Shown piece after piece: positions 42,148 through 51,222 of a stretch of 64,000 nucleotides of DNA; positions within the stretch are counted from its first letter, which is position 1; each line of letters opens with the position of its first letter. The position numbers were made by a program, and so were the translations under genes. Under the pieces are notes generated by a model, which worked only from the letters and a program-made list of their open reading frames with translations, made no database searches and was not told the DNA's origin. This DNA comes from an uncultured Bacteroidales bacterium (GTDB lineage: Bacteria; Bacteroidota; Bacteroidia; Bacteroidales; P3): the NCBI GenBank assembly GCA_944320415.1, contig CALUHJ010000001.1, positions 1-64,000 on the forward strand, in the 5' to 3' direction.

Positions 42148-43968
42148 ATGACAAAGCGTTTATTTTGTCTTGTCGCATGCTTGTTGGGATTGTCCTTCGT
42201 GGGATTTGCCCAAATAGAGACGGAAACGGAACAGGCCGCCTATCTGCAGGAAAACGGCAAGATACAGGAGGCAATCAGCATTTACAAAGACCTTGTGAAG
42301 CGATATCAGAGCGAACAAACATATCTGCTCCTGTGCGATGCGTTGATTAAAGCCAATCAGTATGAGGATGCAGAGTCATATCTGAAAAAGGCAGTCACAA
42401 AATATCCCGACCAAATAAAGTTCCATGTCGAACTGTTTTTGCTGTACGAAAAGGAAAAGGAAATCAAAAAGGCGGAAAAGCTGTTTTCCAAAATGTTGAA
42501 GGAACTGCCTGCCAACAATACGGAGATTATGAACATGGGCAATGCCTTTTTCGATAATCGTCATTTCGAACAGGCAAAACAGGTGTTCCTAAGGGGAAGG
42601 GAGTTGCTGGGAAACCCCACTCTTTATTCATGGCAGTTGGGCTCGATTTACATGCAGGAAAAAAACTACAAGGCAATAGCAAGGGAATATCTGCTTCAAC
42701 TGGAAAAAAATCCCAAACTGCTCGCCAACATAGAAGCAAACATGGCAGGTCTATTGACAAAGGGAGAACCGGAATTGGCGGAGGAAATCGAAAACGAATG
42801 GAAAAAAATCAGTTCTTCCAATCCCGACAACCCCTATTTTGCACAATTCGGAATATGGCTTTATTCGCAAACGGGTAAACTTGACAAGGCTTTTGAAATG
42901 GCTGGACAGGTGGACAAAAAGTTTGAGGACAACAATGGAATATCCATGTTCGGTCTTGCGGAAGACCTGAGCAACGCGAAATATTTCAGACAGGCAGAAA
43001 AAGCTTTGGAATACATGATAGCCAAGGGACAAACCAACGCATTCTATGAGCGCAGCAGGATATTGTATGCCCAAACTGTTTACGAACGGTTTGTTTCTGA
43101 AAATGACCGAACCGACAAAGAGACAAACAAAGTGAAGGACATCCTATACTCAACATTGGAACAGTTCGGTTATACGAGACAGACGTTCGATTTGATAGTT
43201 TCTCTTGCGGATATTCTGGCCAACCATGCTTCGGATGCCCAGTCTGCGGTTGACATGCTGGAGAGAGTGCAAAACGACAGGTCCTTCAGTTCGGAACAAA
43301 GAGGGGAATTGAAACTGATTTCGGCAGAAATATATCACAGAAACGGAGACAGCTGGCAGGCAAGCCTGTTTTGTTCTCAAGTGGAAAAGGAATGCAAGAA
43401 CGGTCCTGTTGCAGACAAGGCCAAATTCTTCAAAGCCGTATTGAGTTACTACAAAGGCGAGATGGAGTGGGCGTTGTCGCAGTTCAAGGCCTTGAGAAGT
43501 TCTACTTCAAAGCTGATATCCAATGACGCCATGGAGTACAGCGTTCTGATACAGGAAAACATGGATGAGGACAGTTCTTTTTCCGCCCTGCAACTTTTTG
43601 CACTTGCCGGACAGGAATTCGATTACGGAAACTACACGGGAGCTGAATCCTATCTGGACAGCATAGAAGAAAGATATTTTTACCACAGCCTGTTTGACGA
43701 GGTTCTGTTGTTCAGAGCCGAAATAGCGATGCGTCAACAGAATTATGCGTCTGCCGACAGCCTTTTGAACGAACTGCTGATGAAATACCCTTATGACCTG
43801 ACGGCAGATGACGCAATAATGTATCTGGCGTTCATTTCGGAGGAGTATTACAAAGACAAAGAAAAGGCCAGACAATACTATCAACGTATAATATTGGATT
43901 ACCCGAACAGCCTTTATGCAACCAGAGCGAGGGAAATGTACAGCAGACTTAGCAAATCAAACATTTGA
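42148..43968 (+). CDS. secreted tetratricopeptide repeat protein
   Basis: A 606-residue exported protein: signal peptide MTKRLFCLVACLLGLSFVGF, then about 12-14 TPR-like helix pairs over its whole length (for example AYLQENGKIQEAISIYKDLV, AESYLKKAVTKYPDQIKFH, ADSLLNELLMKYPYDLTADD). It probably acts as a periplasmic scaffold. The last repeats resemble the outer-membrane assembly lipoprotein family in their DYPNSLYATRAREMYSRL ending. Partner unknown. Co-transcribed with yicC. Confidence 0.85.
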   Translation: MTKRLFCLVACLLGLSFVGFAQIETETEQAAYLQENGKIQEAISIYKDLVKRYQSEQTYLLLCDALIKANQYEDAESYLKKAVTKYPDQIKFHVELFLLYEKEKEIKKAEKLFSKMLKELPANNTEIMNMGNAFFDNRHFEQAKQVFLRGRELLGNPTLYSWQLGSIYMQEKNYKAIAREYLLQLEKNPKLLANIEANMAGLLTKGEPELAEEIENEWKKISSSNPDNPYFAQFGIWLYSQTGKLDKAFEMAGQVDKKFEDNNGISMFGLAEDLSNAKYFRQAEKALEYMIAKGQTNAFYERSRILYAQTVYERFVSENDRTDKETNKVKDILYSTLEQFGYTRQTFDLIVSLADILANHASDAQSAVDMLERVQNDRSFSSEQRGELKLISAEIYHRNGDSWQASLFCSQVEKECKNGPVADKAKFFKAVLSYYKGEMEWALSQFKALRSSTSKLISNDAMEYSVLIQENMDEDSSFSALQLFALAGQEFDYGNYTGAESYLDSIEERYFYHSLFDEVLLFRAEIAMRQQNYASADSLLNELLMKYPYDLTADDAIMYLAFISEEYYKDKEKARQYYQRIILDYPNSLYATRAREMYSRLSKSNI

Positions 43969-43989
43969 AAAACGTTTCCTTATTCCGGC

Positions 43990-44054
43990 AAAACGGATTC
44001 TGAAAAGAAAAAAACGGATTCTGAATTCATTTTTTTCTTTTCAGAATCCGTTTT
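43990..44054 (+). repeat. dispersed palindromic repeat, copy 5 (perfect 25-bp hairpin)
   Basis: AAAACGGATTCTGAAAAGAA plus AAAAA (43990-44014) is the exact complement of TTTTTTTCTTTTCAGAATCC plus GTTTT (44030-44054), with a 15-base loop. It lies between convergent genes and would form a strong hairpin with T-rich ends in RNA from either strand, so it could also terminate transcription. Confidence 0.9.
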
Positions 44055-44070
44055 ATCGTTTCTTTGTTCG

Positions 44071-44484
44071 CTAATATATAAGTATGGAACCGATTGTATC
44101 GTTATTGACAACGACAATGTATTTTCCCGAAGGGATCTTTTCTATCACATAGGAAACAGTTCTCGGACACGAACAGTCACCCTCTTTTGCATATTCGTTT
44201 TCCCTGACCACTATGTAATTGTCCCTGACACGGGCATCTATCGTTATCGAATCGGCCTTACAGTCGTACAGAACGTTTATGTGTTCTATGTACATCTGGT
44301 CATGGTTTCCTCTGTATATTATCGCCTCGTCTTTTTTCGTAATTCCGGATCTATTCTCCTGCATACATCCGGAATCGGATTCGATTCTGTAACTGAGTTT
44401 CTGCGGTTCCCTTTCGCAGGAAGAAAAGACGAAAACCGAAATGAACAACATGAAAAATATCTTCAGGGCTTTCGATTGATTCAT
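44071..44484 (-). CDS. lipoprotein of unknown function
   Basis: A 137-residue lipoprotein: MNQSKALKIFFMLFISVFVF then SSC, the lipobox cysteine. The mature part is predicted beta-rich and contains a few further cysteines (SGCMQ, YDCKAD, DCSCP). I do not recognise a family. A longer frame starting at 44538 would begin inside the terminator hairpin of tRNA-Cys, so the ATG at 44484 is preferred. Confidence 0.65.
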   Translation of the reverse strand: MNQSKALKIFFMLFISVFVFSSCEREPQKLSYRIESDSGCMQENRSGITKKDEAIIYRGNHDQMYIEHINVLYDCKADSITIDARVRDNYIVVRENEYAKEGDCSCPRTVSYVIEKIPSGKYIVVVNNDTIGSILIY

Positions 44485-44517
44485 CGCCGTAAACTGTTTT
44501 TGCATGTGAGACATTAC

Positions 44518-44549
44518 AAAACGAGCCACCCTTTTCAAAGGCAGCTCGT
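44518..44549 (-). terminator. terminator hairpin after tRNA-Cys
   Basis: On the minus strand ACGAGC ... GCTCGT form a stem, extended by an inner CCTTT/AAAGG, followed by TTTTG. It lies 13 bases after the tRNA 3' end. Confidence 0.55.
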
Positions 44550-44561
44550 CAAACCTTCATG

Positions 44562-44632
44562 AGGTCTCTTCCAGATTCGAACTGGAGTAAACGGTTTTGC
44601 AGACCGGTGCCTAACCTCTCGGCCAAGAGACC
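44562..44632 (-). tRNA. tRNA-Cys (anticodon GCA)
   Basis: A 71-base cloverleaf on the minus strand: acceptor GGTCTCT/AGAGACC with discriminator U73, which is a cysteine identity element. The anticodon loop is CTGCAAA (anticodon GCA) on stem CGGT/ACCG, with a C-U mismatch closing the stem. T-arm TCCAGTTCGAATCTGGA. CCA is not encoded. Confidence 0.93.
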
Positions 44633-44767
44633 ATAAAAAAACAATTGCCGTGCAAAGGTACGGCTTTTTGCTTAATTACCAAACATTACATTGTTTTTTT
44701 TGCATGGACTTTCATTCCGCAAAAAAGGCTTTTAATCTGTAAAGTGAACAAATTCCGATTTTTTTCC

Positions 44768-44775
44768 TATCTTTG
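44768..44775 (+). promoter_or_regulatory. -7 element upstream of the acyl-CoA carboxylase operon
   Basis: TATCTTTG, 36 bases before the ATG at 44811, is a good match to the Bacteroidota -7 box; no clear TTTG is present 18-19 bases upstream. Confidence 0.5.
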
Positions 44776-44810
44776 CAAAGATAAAAGGGGTATAAATTAA
44801 GTATAATACT

Positions 44811-46358
44811 ATGTCGGTAAACAGTAAAACGCAAGAACTTAAGCAAAGGATGCAACTTGTTCTTCAAGGAGGAGGCACCAAGGCTGTTGAGAAACAAAAA
44901 GCCATAGGAAAACTTACGGCGAGAGAGAGGATACTAGAGTTGTTGGATGAGGGCTCTTTCCATGAATATGACCTTTTTGTGCAGCACTCAGGCAAAGACT
45001 TTGACATGGATAAAAAGATTCTGCCCGGGGATGGTGTTGTAACCGGTACCGGAACGATAAACGGCTATCCCGTATGTATATATGCTCAGGATTTTACGGT
45101 AGCGGGAGGTTCTTTGGGTTTCATGCATGCAAAGAAGATATGCAAGATAATGGATCATGCGATGAAACTGAAGACACCCATAATAGGTATAAACGACTCA
45201 GGCGGGGCGAGAATACAAGAGGGTGTCAATGCCTTGTCGGGATACGGTGATATTTTTTACAGAAATACCATAGCATCCGGAGTGATTCCTCAGATATCCG
45301 TCATTCTCGGTCCTTGTGCCGGCGGGGCGGTCTATTCGCCTGCATTAACCGACTTCGTGTTTGTAGTTGACAAAATATCCAAAATGTTCATTACGGGACC
45401 GGATGTAATAAAAACCGTTCTTGGAGAAGAAATCACACAGGAGGATTTGGGAGGAGCAAGAGTTCACGCGGAGATTTCGGGCAATGCCCATTTCTTTGCC
45501 GAAAGCGAACAGGAGTGTTTTGAGCAGATAAAGAACCTATTTACATATATTCCTTGGAACAATACTAAAAAGGCGGAGTCGTTTCCTGCCAAGAAACCGA
45601 AATCCAAGGAATATAAGATTACAAGCGTATTCCCTTCCGATCCTGCAAAACCTTATGATGTAAGACACATAATAAAAAGCATAGTTGACAATTCCGAATT
45701 TTTGGAAGTTCAGGAATTGTTTGCTCCTAACATAGTTGTCGGTTTTGCCCGCATAAACGGAGATACCGTCGGTTTTGTTGCCAACCAACCTATTGCCTTG
45801 GCTGGTGTTTTAGACTGCAATTCCTCGGACAAGGCTGCAAGATTCATTCGTTTCTGTGATGCCTTCAATGTTCCTTTGATTACATTGGAGGACATGCCGG
45901 GGTATTTACCTGGCATAGATCAGGAACATGCAGGAGTGATAAGACACGGTGCCAAAATACTTTATGCTTATTCCGAGGCCACGGTACCGAAGATAACCGT
46001 TATTTTGAGAAAGGCTTACGGAGGTGGTTATATCGCCATGTGTTCCAGTCATTTGAAGGCTGATTTCGTGTTTGCTTGGCCTACGGCTGAAATAGCCGTG
46101 ATGGGACCTGAAGGAGCTGCAAACATAATATTCAGAAATGAAATAATGAATTCCGACAATCCGGAGAAGACTCGCAAGGAAAAAATAGCGGAGTATAAGG
46201 ACAAGTTTGCCAATCCTTATGTTGCAGCTTCTTACGGTTATGTGGATGCAGTCATTCAACCGAGTGAAACGAGAGACTATATATCTCATGCACTCGAAGT
46301 TTGTAAAAACAAGGTACAGGAACATCCCAAGAAAAAACACGGGCTTCCTCCTTTCTAA
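44811..46358 (+). CDS. acyl-CoA carboxylase carboxyltransferase (propionyl-/methylmalonyl-CoA type)
   Basis: A 515-residue carboxyltransferase of the PccB/MmdA family, which exchanges a carboxyl group between biotin and an acyl-CoA. Two crotonase-fold halves are seen: the first with NDSGGARIQEGVNALSGYG and GPCAGGAVYSPALTDF, the second with EDMPGYLPGIDQEHAGVIR and KAYGGGYIAMCSSH. The family covers both propionyl-CoA carboxylase and the Na+-pumping methylmalonyl-CoA decarboxylase. The neighbour is a biotin carrier, but no biotin carboxylase, oadB or oadG follows, so the reaction direction cannot be fixed from this window. Confidence 0.93.
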   Translation: MSVNSKTQELKQRMQLVLQGGGTKAVEKQKAIGKLTARERILELLDEGSFHEYDLFVQHSGKDFDMDKKILPGDGVVTGTGTINGYPVCIYAQDFTVAGGSLGFMHAKKICKIMDHAMKLKTPIIGINDSGGARIQEGVNALSGYGDIFYRNTIASGVIPQISVILGPCAGGAVYSPALTDFVFVVDKISKMFITGPDVIKTVLGEEITQEDLGGARVHAEISGNAHFFAESEQECFEQIKNLFTYIPWNNTKKAESFPAKKPKSKEYKITSVFPSDPAKPYDVRHIIKSIVDNSEFLEVQELFAPNIVVGFARINGDTVGFVANQPIALAGVLDCNSSDKAARFIRFCDAFNVPLITLEDMPGYLPGIDQEHAGVIRHGAKILYAYSEATVPKITVILRKAYGGGYIAMCSSHLKADFVFAWPTAEIAVMGPEGAANIIFRNEIMNSDNPEKTRKEKIAEYKDKFANPYVAASYGYVDAVIQPSETRDYISHALEVCKNKVQEHPKKKHGLPPF

Positions 46359-46410
46359 AAACGGCTAAATGCTGATGATTCAAAATAACTAAATTGTATA
46401 AATACAGGTT

Positions 46411-46698
46411 ATGGCTATGTCAGATGATAAAAAAAATACAAGAACGCACTATAGGCAGCTTTATGTAAAGGTAGCTCCGGGAGAAATATACGCTTTCATT
46501 CCAGGAACCATAGTCAAGGTTTTTGTGGAAGAGGGTCAGGAGGTAAAAAAGGGAGATATTTTGTGTTCTCTTCATGCAATGAAAATGGACAATCAGATAT
46601 GTTCCACCATAGACGGCAAGGTTAAGGCGATCAACGTCAAGCCCGGACAAACTGTCAGTAAAAACGATGTCCTTATAGAAATTACGGGAAATGACTAA
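46411..46698 (+). CDS. biotin/lipoyl carrier protein, short form
   Basis: A 95-residue biotin carrier with the biotinylation motif SLHAMKMDNQI (lysine about residue 56). The barrel-sandwich fold spans about residues 25-94. It has a short charged N-terminus and lacks the long Ala/Pro hinge of many decarboxylase carriers. It follows the carboxyltransferase by 52 bases and is surely its partner. A second ATG at 46417 is an alternative start. Confidence 0.9.
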   Translation: MAMSDDKKNTRTHYRQLYVKVAPGEIYAFIPGTIVKVFVEEGQEVKKGDILCSLHAMKMDNQICSTIDGKVKAINVKPGQTVSKNDVLIEITGND

Positions 46699-46725
46699 CA
46701 GGCAAATGACTTTTCTGATTTTTGT

Positions 46726-47298
46726 TTGAAAAACGTGACCCTGAACAGATATGTAGCTTTGCTGAGAGGAATCAATGTAGGAGGGAACAATAAAGTTTCC
46801 ATGCCTTTATTGAAAGAATTGTTTGAAAAGGCGGGATTTGAAAATGTAAAGACGTATATCAACAGCGGAAATGTCTTGTTTTCAGCACGAGAATCGAATG
46901 TGAACACTCTCAGGGAAGAATGTGAACAGTTGATATTAAACGGGTTTGGATTGAATGTCCGGACGGTTGTCCTGTCGGCTCGGGATTATGAAAGTATTGT
47001 TTCGCGTGCTCCTTTGTGGTGGAATTCCAATTCCGAAGAAAAACACAATGCCATATTCGTAATTCCGCCTTTACAACCGGAAGAAATTGTCAGTAAAATC
47101 GGATTTAACCCCGAATACGAGAAAGTATATTGTTGTGATTCCGTAATTTTTTGGTCGGCCTCCCTAAAACATTTCTCTAAAACGAAAATATCCGAAATAT
47201 CGTCCACGAAAGAATATGGTTCAGTTACCGTTCGTAATGCCAATACGTTCTTGAAAATCCGGTCTATTTTAAATGAATGCGGAAAACAGACATTATAA
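46726..47298 (+). CDS. DUF1697 family protein
   Basis: A protein of about 190 residues of the DUF1697 family, a ferredoxin-like-fold group of unknown function. The N-terminal RYVALLRGINVGGNNKVSM and YINSGNVLFSA are the family signature. No ATG is available before the conserved region: the frame offers TTG at 46726 or GTG at 46735, so one of these is probably used. It is 27 bases after the biotin carrier. Confidence 0.85.
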   Translation: MKNVTLNRYVALLRGINVGGNNKVSMPLLKELFEKAGFENVKTYINSGNVLFSARESNVNTLREECEQLILNGFGLNVRTVVLSARDYESIVSRAPLWWNSNSEEKHNAIFVIPPLQPEEIVSKIGFNPEYEKVYCCDSVIFWSASLKHFSKTKISEISSTKEYGSVTVRNANTFLKIRSILNECGKQTL

Positions 47299-47301
47299 TG
47301 A

Positions 47302-49206
47302 TTAGGATTTTATCATCCTTTTCACTGTTTGTTTTACGCTTTCCTTATCCATTCCGCATAATTTTTGCAGTTCGGGAATGGAGCCTTGTTCTATGAACAT
47401 GTCCGGAATTCCTATGCGTTCTATTCTGTTGTTGAAATGATTGTCCAATGCAAACTCCATAATTGCAGAACCGAAGCCTCCATTTATGACACCGTCTTCC
47501 ATGGTTATTATACAAGGATAGGATGTCAAAGCTTCTTTAGCCAGATTCTTGTCCAACGGCTTCAAGAACTTGAAATCGAATACAGCCATATCAATCCCAT
47601 CTGATTTTAATTCTTCCGCAACTTGTTTTGCTGTATTTGTCATGTTTCCCAATGCCAATGCGGCAATATTGTAACCGTCTTTTATTTTTTCGCCTTTTCC
47701 AATTGTTATTATTCGTGGTTCTTTATGCCAATCCAAAGTATAACCTTTACCTCTTGGGTATCTTATCACGAAAGGCCCGTTATGATGTATCGCTGTCAAC
47801 ATCATGTTTCTAAGATCTATTTCATTGCTTGGTGCAACTATGGTCAGATTCGGTACACATCTTAATGCAGCCAAATCGAACGCACCATGATGAGTAGCTC
47901 CATCCTCTCCGACCAAACCTGCACGGTCAAGACAGATTATTACATGAAGATTTTGAAGGGCAATATCATGTATGATCTGATCATAAGCCCTTTGCATGAA
48001 GGATGAATATACGTTACAGAAAGGTATGAGCCCTTTGCAGGCAAATCCTGCGGAAAGAGTTAGGGCATGTTCTTCAGCTATGCCTACGTCAAATGTCCTT
48101 TGAGGAAATACGCTTTGCATTTTATTCATTGAACATCCGGTAAGCATGGCAGGTGTTATGCCGATTATTTTTTCATTTTTTTTGGCAAATTCCACAAGCG
48201 TCTCTCCAAAAACGTCCTGAAATTTTGGGATGGTTGCATTTGTTGAGTTGTTTTTCGCCAATTCTCCAGTGAGCGGGTCAAATACTCCTGGAGCATGATA
48301 AGTTGTGGGATTGTCTTCCGCTTTAGCAAGTCCTTTGCCTTTCTTGGTGATTATATGCAGTATTTTCGGACCTTTTATTTTTTTCAAATCATTCAGCGTT
48401 TTAATCAGAGTATCTATTTCATGTCCTTCTATAGGACCAAAATATCTTATGTTCAAAGCTTCGAAAAAGTTGCTTTTGCCAGAAAAAAGTGATTTAAGAA
48501 CGAAAGAAATTTTCTTGAAAAAATTTTGCTGTTTATTTATAGAGGCAGTATTGCCTCCCATCATATTCCATATCCTGTTTTTAACTCTGTTGTAAGTGGC
48601 CGATGTCGTAATTCTTGTAAGATACTGACTTAATGCACCGACCTTTCTGTCTATTGAAATGCCATTATCATTCAAGATAATCAACAGGTCTGCATCCGTA
48701 GTGCCAGCATGATTCAATGCCTCAAAAGCCATTCCTCCCGTCATGGAACCATCACCTATTACAGCTATATGATGATTTTCTCTGTTGTTTAATTTATCTG
48801 CTATGGCCATTGCCAGACATGCAGATATTGAAGTTGAAGCATGTCCGGTTCCGAAAGAGTCATATATGCTTTCACTCATTTTTGGAAATCCGCTTAATCC
48901 ATTGAATTTCCTTATGTTTACGAAATCTTCTTTTCTTTCAGTCAAAACTTTATGCACATAGGCCTGATGTCCTACATCCCAAACAAGACTGTCTTCAGGA
49001 ATATCGAATACATAATGTATGGCAACTGTCAACTCTACTACACCGAGACTTGAAGCAAGATGTCCGGGATTTTCAGACAATACCTCTATTATGTATTCCC
49101 TTATATCCGAACATAGTTGGGTCAATTCTTTTGAAGATAGTTTTTTTACGTCTTTAGGAGAATTTACCCTGCTTAATACTTCTCCTTGTTTATAATTGGA
49201 ATGCAT
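47302..49206 (-). CDS. dxs: 1-deoxy-D-xylulose-5-phosphate synthase
   Basis: First enzyme of the MEP isoprenoid pathway: condenses pyruvate and glyceraldehyde-3-phosphate using thiamine diphosphate. It has 634 residues, full length. The thiamine-binding motif is GDGSMTGGMAFEALNHAG followed by ILNDNG; the transketolase pyrimidine domain has DRAGLVGEDGATHHGAFD. It supplies precursors used by the prenyl synthase elsewhere in this window. Single gene between convergent DUF1697 and divergent Omp28. Confidence 0.96.
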   Translation of the reverse strand: MHSNYKQGEVLSRVNSPKDVKKLSSKELTQLCSDIREYIIEVLSENPGHLASSLGVVELTVAIHYVFDIPEDSLVWDVGHQAYVHKVLTERKEDFVNIRKFNGLSGFPKMSESIYDSFGTGHASTSISACLAMAIADKLNNRENHHIAVIGDGSMTGGMAFEALNHAGTTDADLLIILNDNGISIDRKVGALSQYLTRITTSATYNRVKNRIWNMMGGNTASINKQQNFFKKISFVLKSLFSGKSNFFEALNIRYFGPIEGHEIDTLIKTLNDLKKIKGPKILHIITKKGKGLAKAEDNPTTYHAPGVFDPLTGELAKNNSTNATIPKFQDVFGETLVEFAKKNEKIIGITPAMLTGCSMNKMQSVFPQRTFDVGIAEEHALTLSAGFACKGLIPFCNVYSSFMQRAYDQIIHDIALQNLHVIICLDRAGLVGEDGATHHGAFDLAALRCVPNLTIVAPSNEIDLRNMMLTAIHHNGPFVIRYPRGKGYTLDWHKEPRIITIGKGEKIKDGYNIAALALGNMTNTAKQVAEELKSDGIDMAVFDFKFLKPLDKNLAKEALTSYPCIITMEDGVINGGFGSAIMEFALDNHFNNRIERIGIPDMFIEQGSIPELQKLCGMDKESVKQTVKRMIKS

Positions 49207-49232
49207 TTTTTCACCTGCTTAAAAACATCCGG

Positions 49233-49240
49233 CAAAGATA
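49233..49240 (-). promoter_or_regulatory. -7 element upstream of dxs
   Basis: TATCTTTG on the minus strand, 26 bases before the dxs ATG. The usual upstream TTTG is not evident. Confidence 0.5.
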
Positions 49241-49280
49241 GCAAATATAACTGTTGTATACTTGAAATATCATTTCAAAA

Positions 49281-49311
49281 TTGGTAGGTTCGAAAAAAAA
49301 CTGTATTATTG
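49281..49311 (+). promoter_or_regulatory. promoter of the Omp28 gene
   Basis: TTGG (49281-49284), about 19-20 bases, then TATTATTG (49304-49311), 30 bases before the ATG. It fits the Bacteroidota pattern with one mismatch in each element. Confidence 0.55.
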
Positions 49312-49341
49312 CAAAATGTAAATATTTAAAATTATAAGCAT

Positions 49342-51123
49342 ATGAAAAAAATCTTATCATTGTCAATCTTAGGATTGTTCGCGTGTTTCTGTGCCAATGC
49401 ACAGACACCGGAGTTCGTTTCCACCGAACCAGCTAACAAAAATGTAATAATAGAAGAAATTACCGGTATAAATTGTAGTGCGTGTCCCAATGGCCATAGA
49501 ATAGTACGGGAATTAGAAGAAGCAAATCCAGGTAGGATATTCGGTATAAACATCCATCAAGGAAGTTATGCTGCGGCTTATACAACCCAGTGGGGCAATG
49601 CAATTGCCAATCAGACAGGATTGACAGGTTATCCTGCCGTTACTGTTAATAGACACGTGTTTATTGAATCAGATACTGCTGATAATGGACAAGTAACTTC
49701 TGACACTTTTATGGCAATTCATCCTGCAAATTGTGCTAAATATGTAGATACAATCAAAGAACAATCTTCTTTCGTTAATGTTGCGGCTCAAGCTACAATA
49801 GATGCAGAAACAAGAACCATGACTATTGATGTCGAGGCTTATTATACTGCTGATGCAGAAACAGGAATGAACCTGTTGAATGTAGCTTTGTTACAAGATA
49901 GTATAATAGGACCACAATTAGGTTCTGCATCTAATCCTGAGCAAGTTACTTCTGACGGACAATATATACACATGAACATGTTGAGAGACCTTATAACAGG
50001 ACAATGGGGTGATACCATACAGGTGGAAGAGGGAGTTATTCCTGCAGGAACCTTATTCCAGAAAACCTATACTTATCAGATTCCAGCAGCAATAAGTAAT
50101 GAACCGGTTAAAGTGACTCACTTGCATTTGGTTGTGTTTGTCACAAAAGACAAACAGGAAATATACACAGGTTCCAATTGTATTCCGACAGTGGAAAACA
50201 TACCTACTGAGATAAATGTAGCAGCGGAAGGATTGACAGTGGAAAACATATTGGGTTGCAACGATCTTATAAAACCTGTATTGTCTGTAAGCAATATAGG
50301 AAGAGATATTACGTCAATGCAGATAGAATACTCTTCAGACGTTACACCTGCCCAGGTTTTCGATTGGACTGGAAATCTGCCTTTTGAACAAATAATGAAT
50401 ATAGAACTTCCTGAAATCAGTACAACCGTCGGAAGTGCAACTAATTTTTCTGCAAAAATATTGACTGTCGATGGAGAAGCGGTGGAAAGCACCCCTGTTA
50501 CAATATCAGTAAATAAAGATGCTCCTAAAGAAGCAAAGGGAGACAAACTTAAGGTTATAATAAAGACTGACCAATATGCTTATGAAACATCATGGGCGAT
50601 AAAGGACGCAAACGGAAACGTAATTGCCGAAAAATCATACAATGCACAGGTTGTAACGAGAGACACCGTGGAAGTGCCTATATCGGAATTGGCTTGTTAT
50701 GTTTTCGAGATAATGGATGAATACGGAGACGGCGGTGCCACATATTCCGTCTTTGACGGCTCAAACAACAGAATAATATATGGTAGCGGCGGAACGTATA
50801 AGGATTATAAGGGTATAGACATTCAGGTTACAACTTTGGTTGCATTGCAGGAAGCTGAAGGAGCGATAATACAGACATTGGCTTATCCTAATCCTGCAAA
50901 CGACAAATTGAACCTGGAAATATCAATGGCTCAGAGTTCAACAGCGAACATATCAGTTGTGGACATGTTGGGAAGAGAAGTGATAAGATTGGGCGATGTA
51001 AACCTTTCGACAGGCAACAACCTGATAGAAATAAATACATCTTCATTGAACAGCGGTGCATACTTTGTAAAGATAATGTCCAATGAAGGAATCACATCAA
51101 AAAAGATAGCGATAAACAGATAA
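49342..51123 (+). CDS. Omp28-like thioredoxin-fold protein with T9SS sorting domain
   Basis: A 593-residue secreted protein: signal peptide MKKILSLSILGLFACFCANA, then an Omp28-like domain with a thioredoxin fold. The CxxC is in TGINCSACPNGHR (Cys48 and Cys51 region), after a short strand. A beta-sandwich region runs from about 240 to 480, and the last 80 residues are a T9SS type A sorting domain (LAYPNPANDKLNLEISM ... VVDMLGREVIRLG ... SGAYFVKIMSN). It is probably exported to the cell surface by T9SS. A strong terminator follows. Confidence 0.88.
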   Translation: MKKILSLSILGLFACFCANAQTPEFVSTEPANKNVIIEEITGINCSACPNGHRIVRELEEANPGRIFGINIHQGSYAAAYTTQWGNAIANQTGLTGYPAVTVNRHVFIESDTADNGQVTSDTFMAIHPANCAKYVDTIKEQSSFVNVAAQATIDAETRTMTIDVEAYYTADAETGMNLLNVALLQDSIIGPQLGSASNPEQVTSDGQYIHMNMLRDLITGQWGDTIQVEEGVIPAGTLFQKTYTYQIPAAISNEPVKVTHLHLVVFVTKDKQEIYTGSNCIPTVENIPTEINVAAEGLTVENILGCNDLIKPVLSVSNIGRDITSMQIEYSSDVTPAQVFDWTGNLPFEQIMNIELPEISTTVGSATNFSAKILTVDGEAVESTPVTISVNKDAPKEAKGDKLKVIIKTDQYAYETSWAIKDANGNVIAEKSYNAQVVTRDTVEVPISELACYVFEIMDEYGDGGATYSVFDGSNNRIIYGSGGTYKDYKGIDIQVTTLVALQEAEGAIIQTLAYPNPANDKLNLEISMAQSSTANISVVDMLGREVIRLGDVNLSTGNNLIEINTSSLNSGAYFVKIMSNEGITSKKIAINR

Positions 51124-51153
51124 AACTGGAACAGACAGTTCTCTGAAATCCGG

Positions 51154-51192
51154 AATAGAGATACCTTTTTCAAGAAAGGTATCTCTATTTTT
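51154..51192 (+). terminator. rho-independent terminator after the Omp28 gene
   Basis: AATAGAGATACC (51154-51165) pairs perfectly with GGTATCTCTATT (51178-51189) around a 12-base loop and is followed by T residues. It overlaps the region directly upstream of the folE promoter. Confidence 0.9.
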
Positions 51193-51194
51193 TA

Positions 51195-51202
51195 TAATTT
51201 TG
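51195..51202 (+). promoter_or_regulatory. -7 element upstream of folE
   Basis: TAATTTTG, 20 bases before the folE ATG. The upstream promoter half would coincide with the Omp28 terminator stem. Confidence 0.45.
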
Positions 51203-51222
51203 CAGGAAAATTTTGCGGAAAA

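Noticed and set aside
44071..44538. Longer lipoprotein start at 44538
   Set aside because: Would begin inside the tRNA-Cys terminator hairpin and put 18 charged residues before the signal peptide; ATG 44484 fits better.
37723..51123. The two sorting-domain proteins as evidence for a local T9SS gene cluster
   Set aside because: Only substrates and GldB are present; no por or other gld machinery genes are seen in the window.
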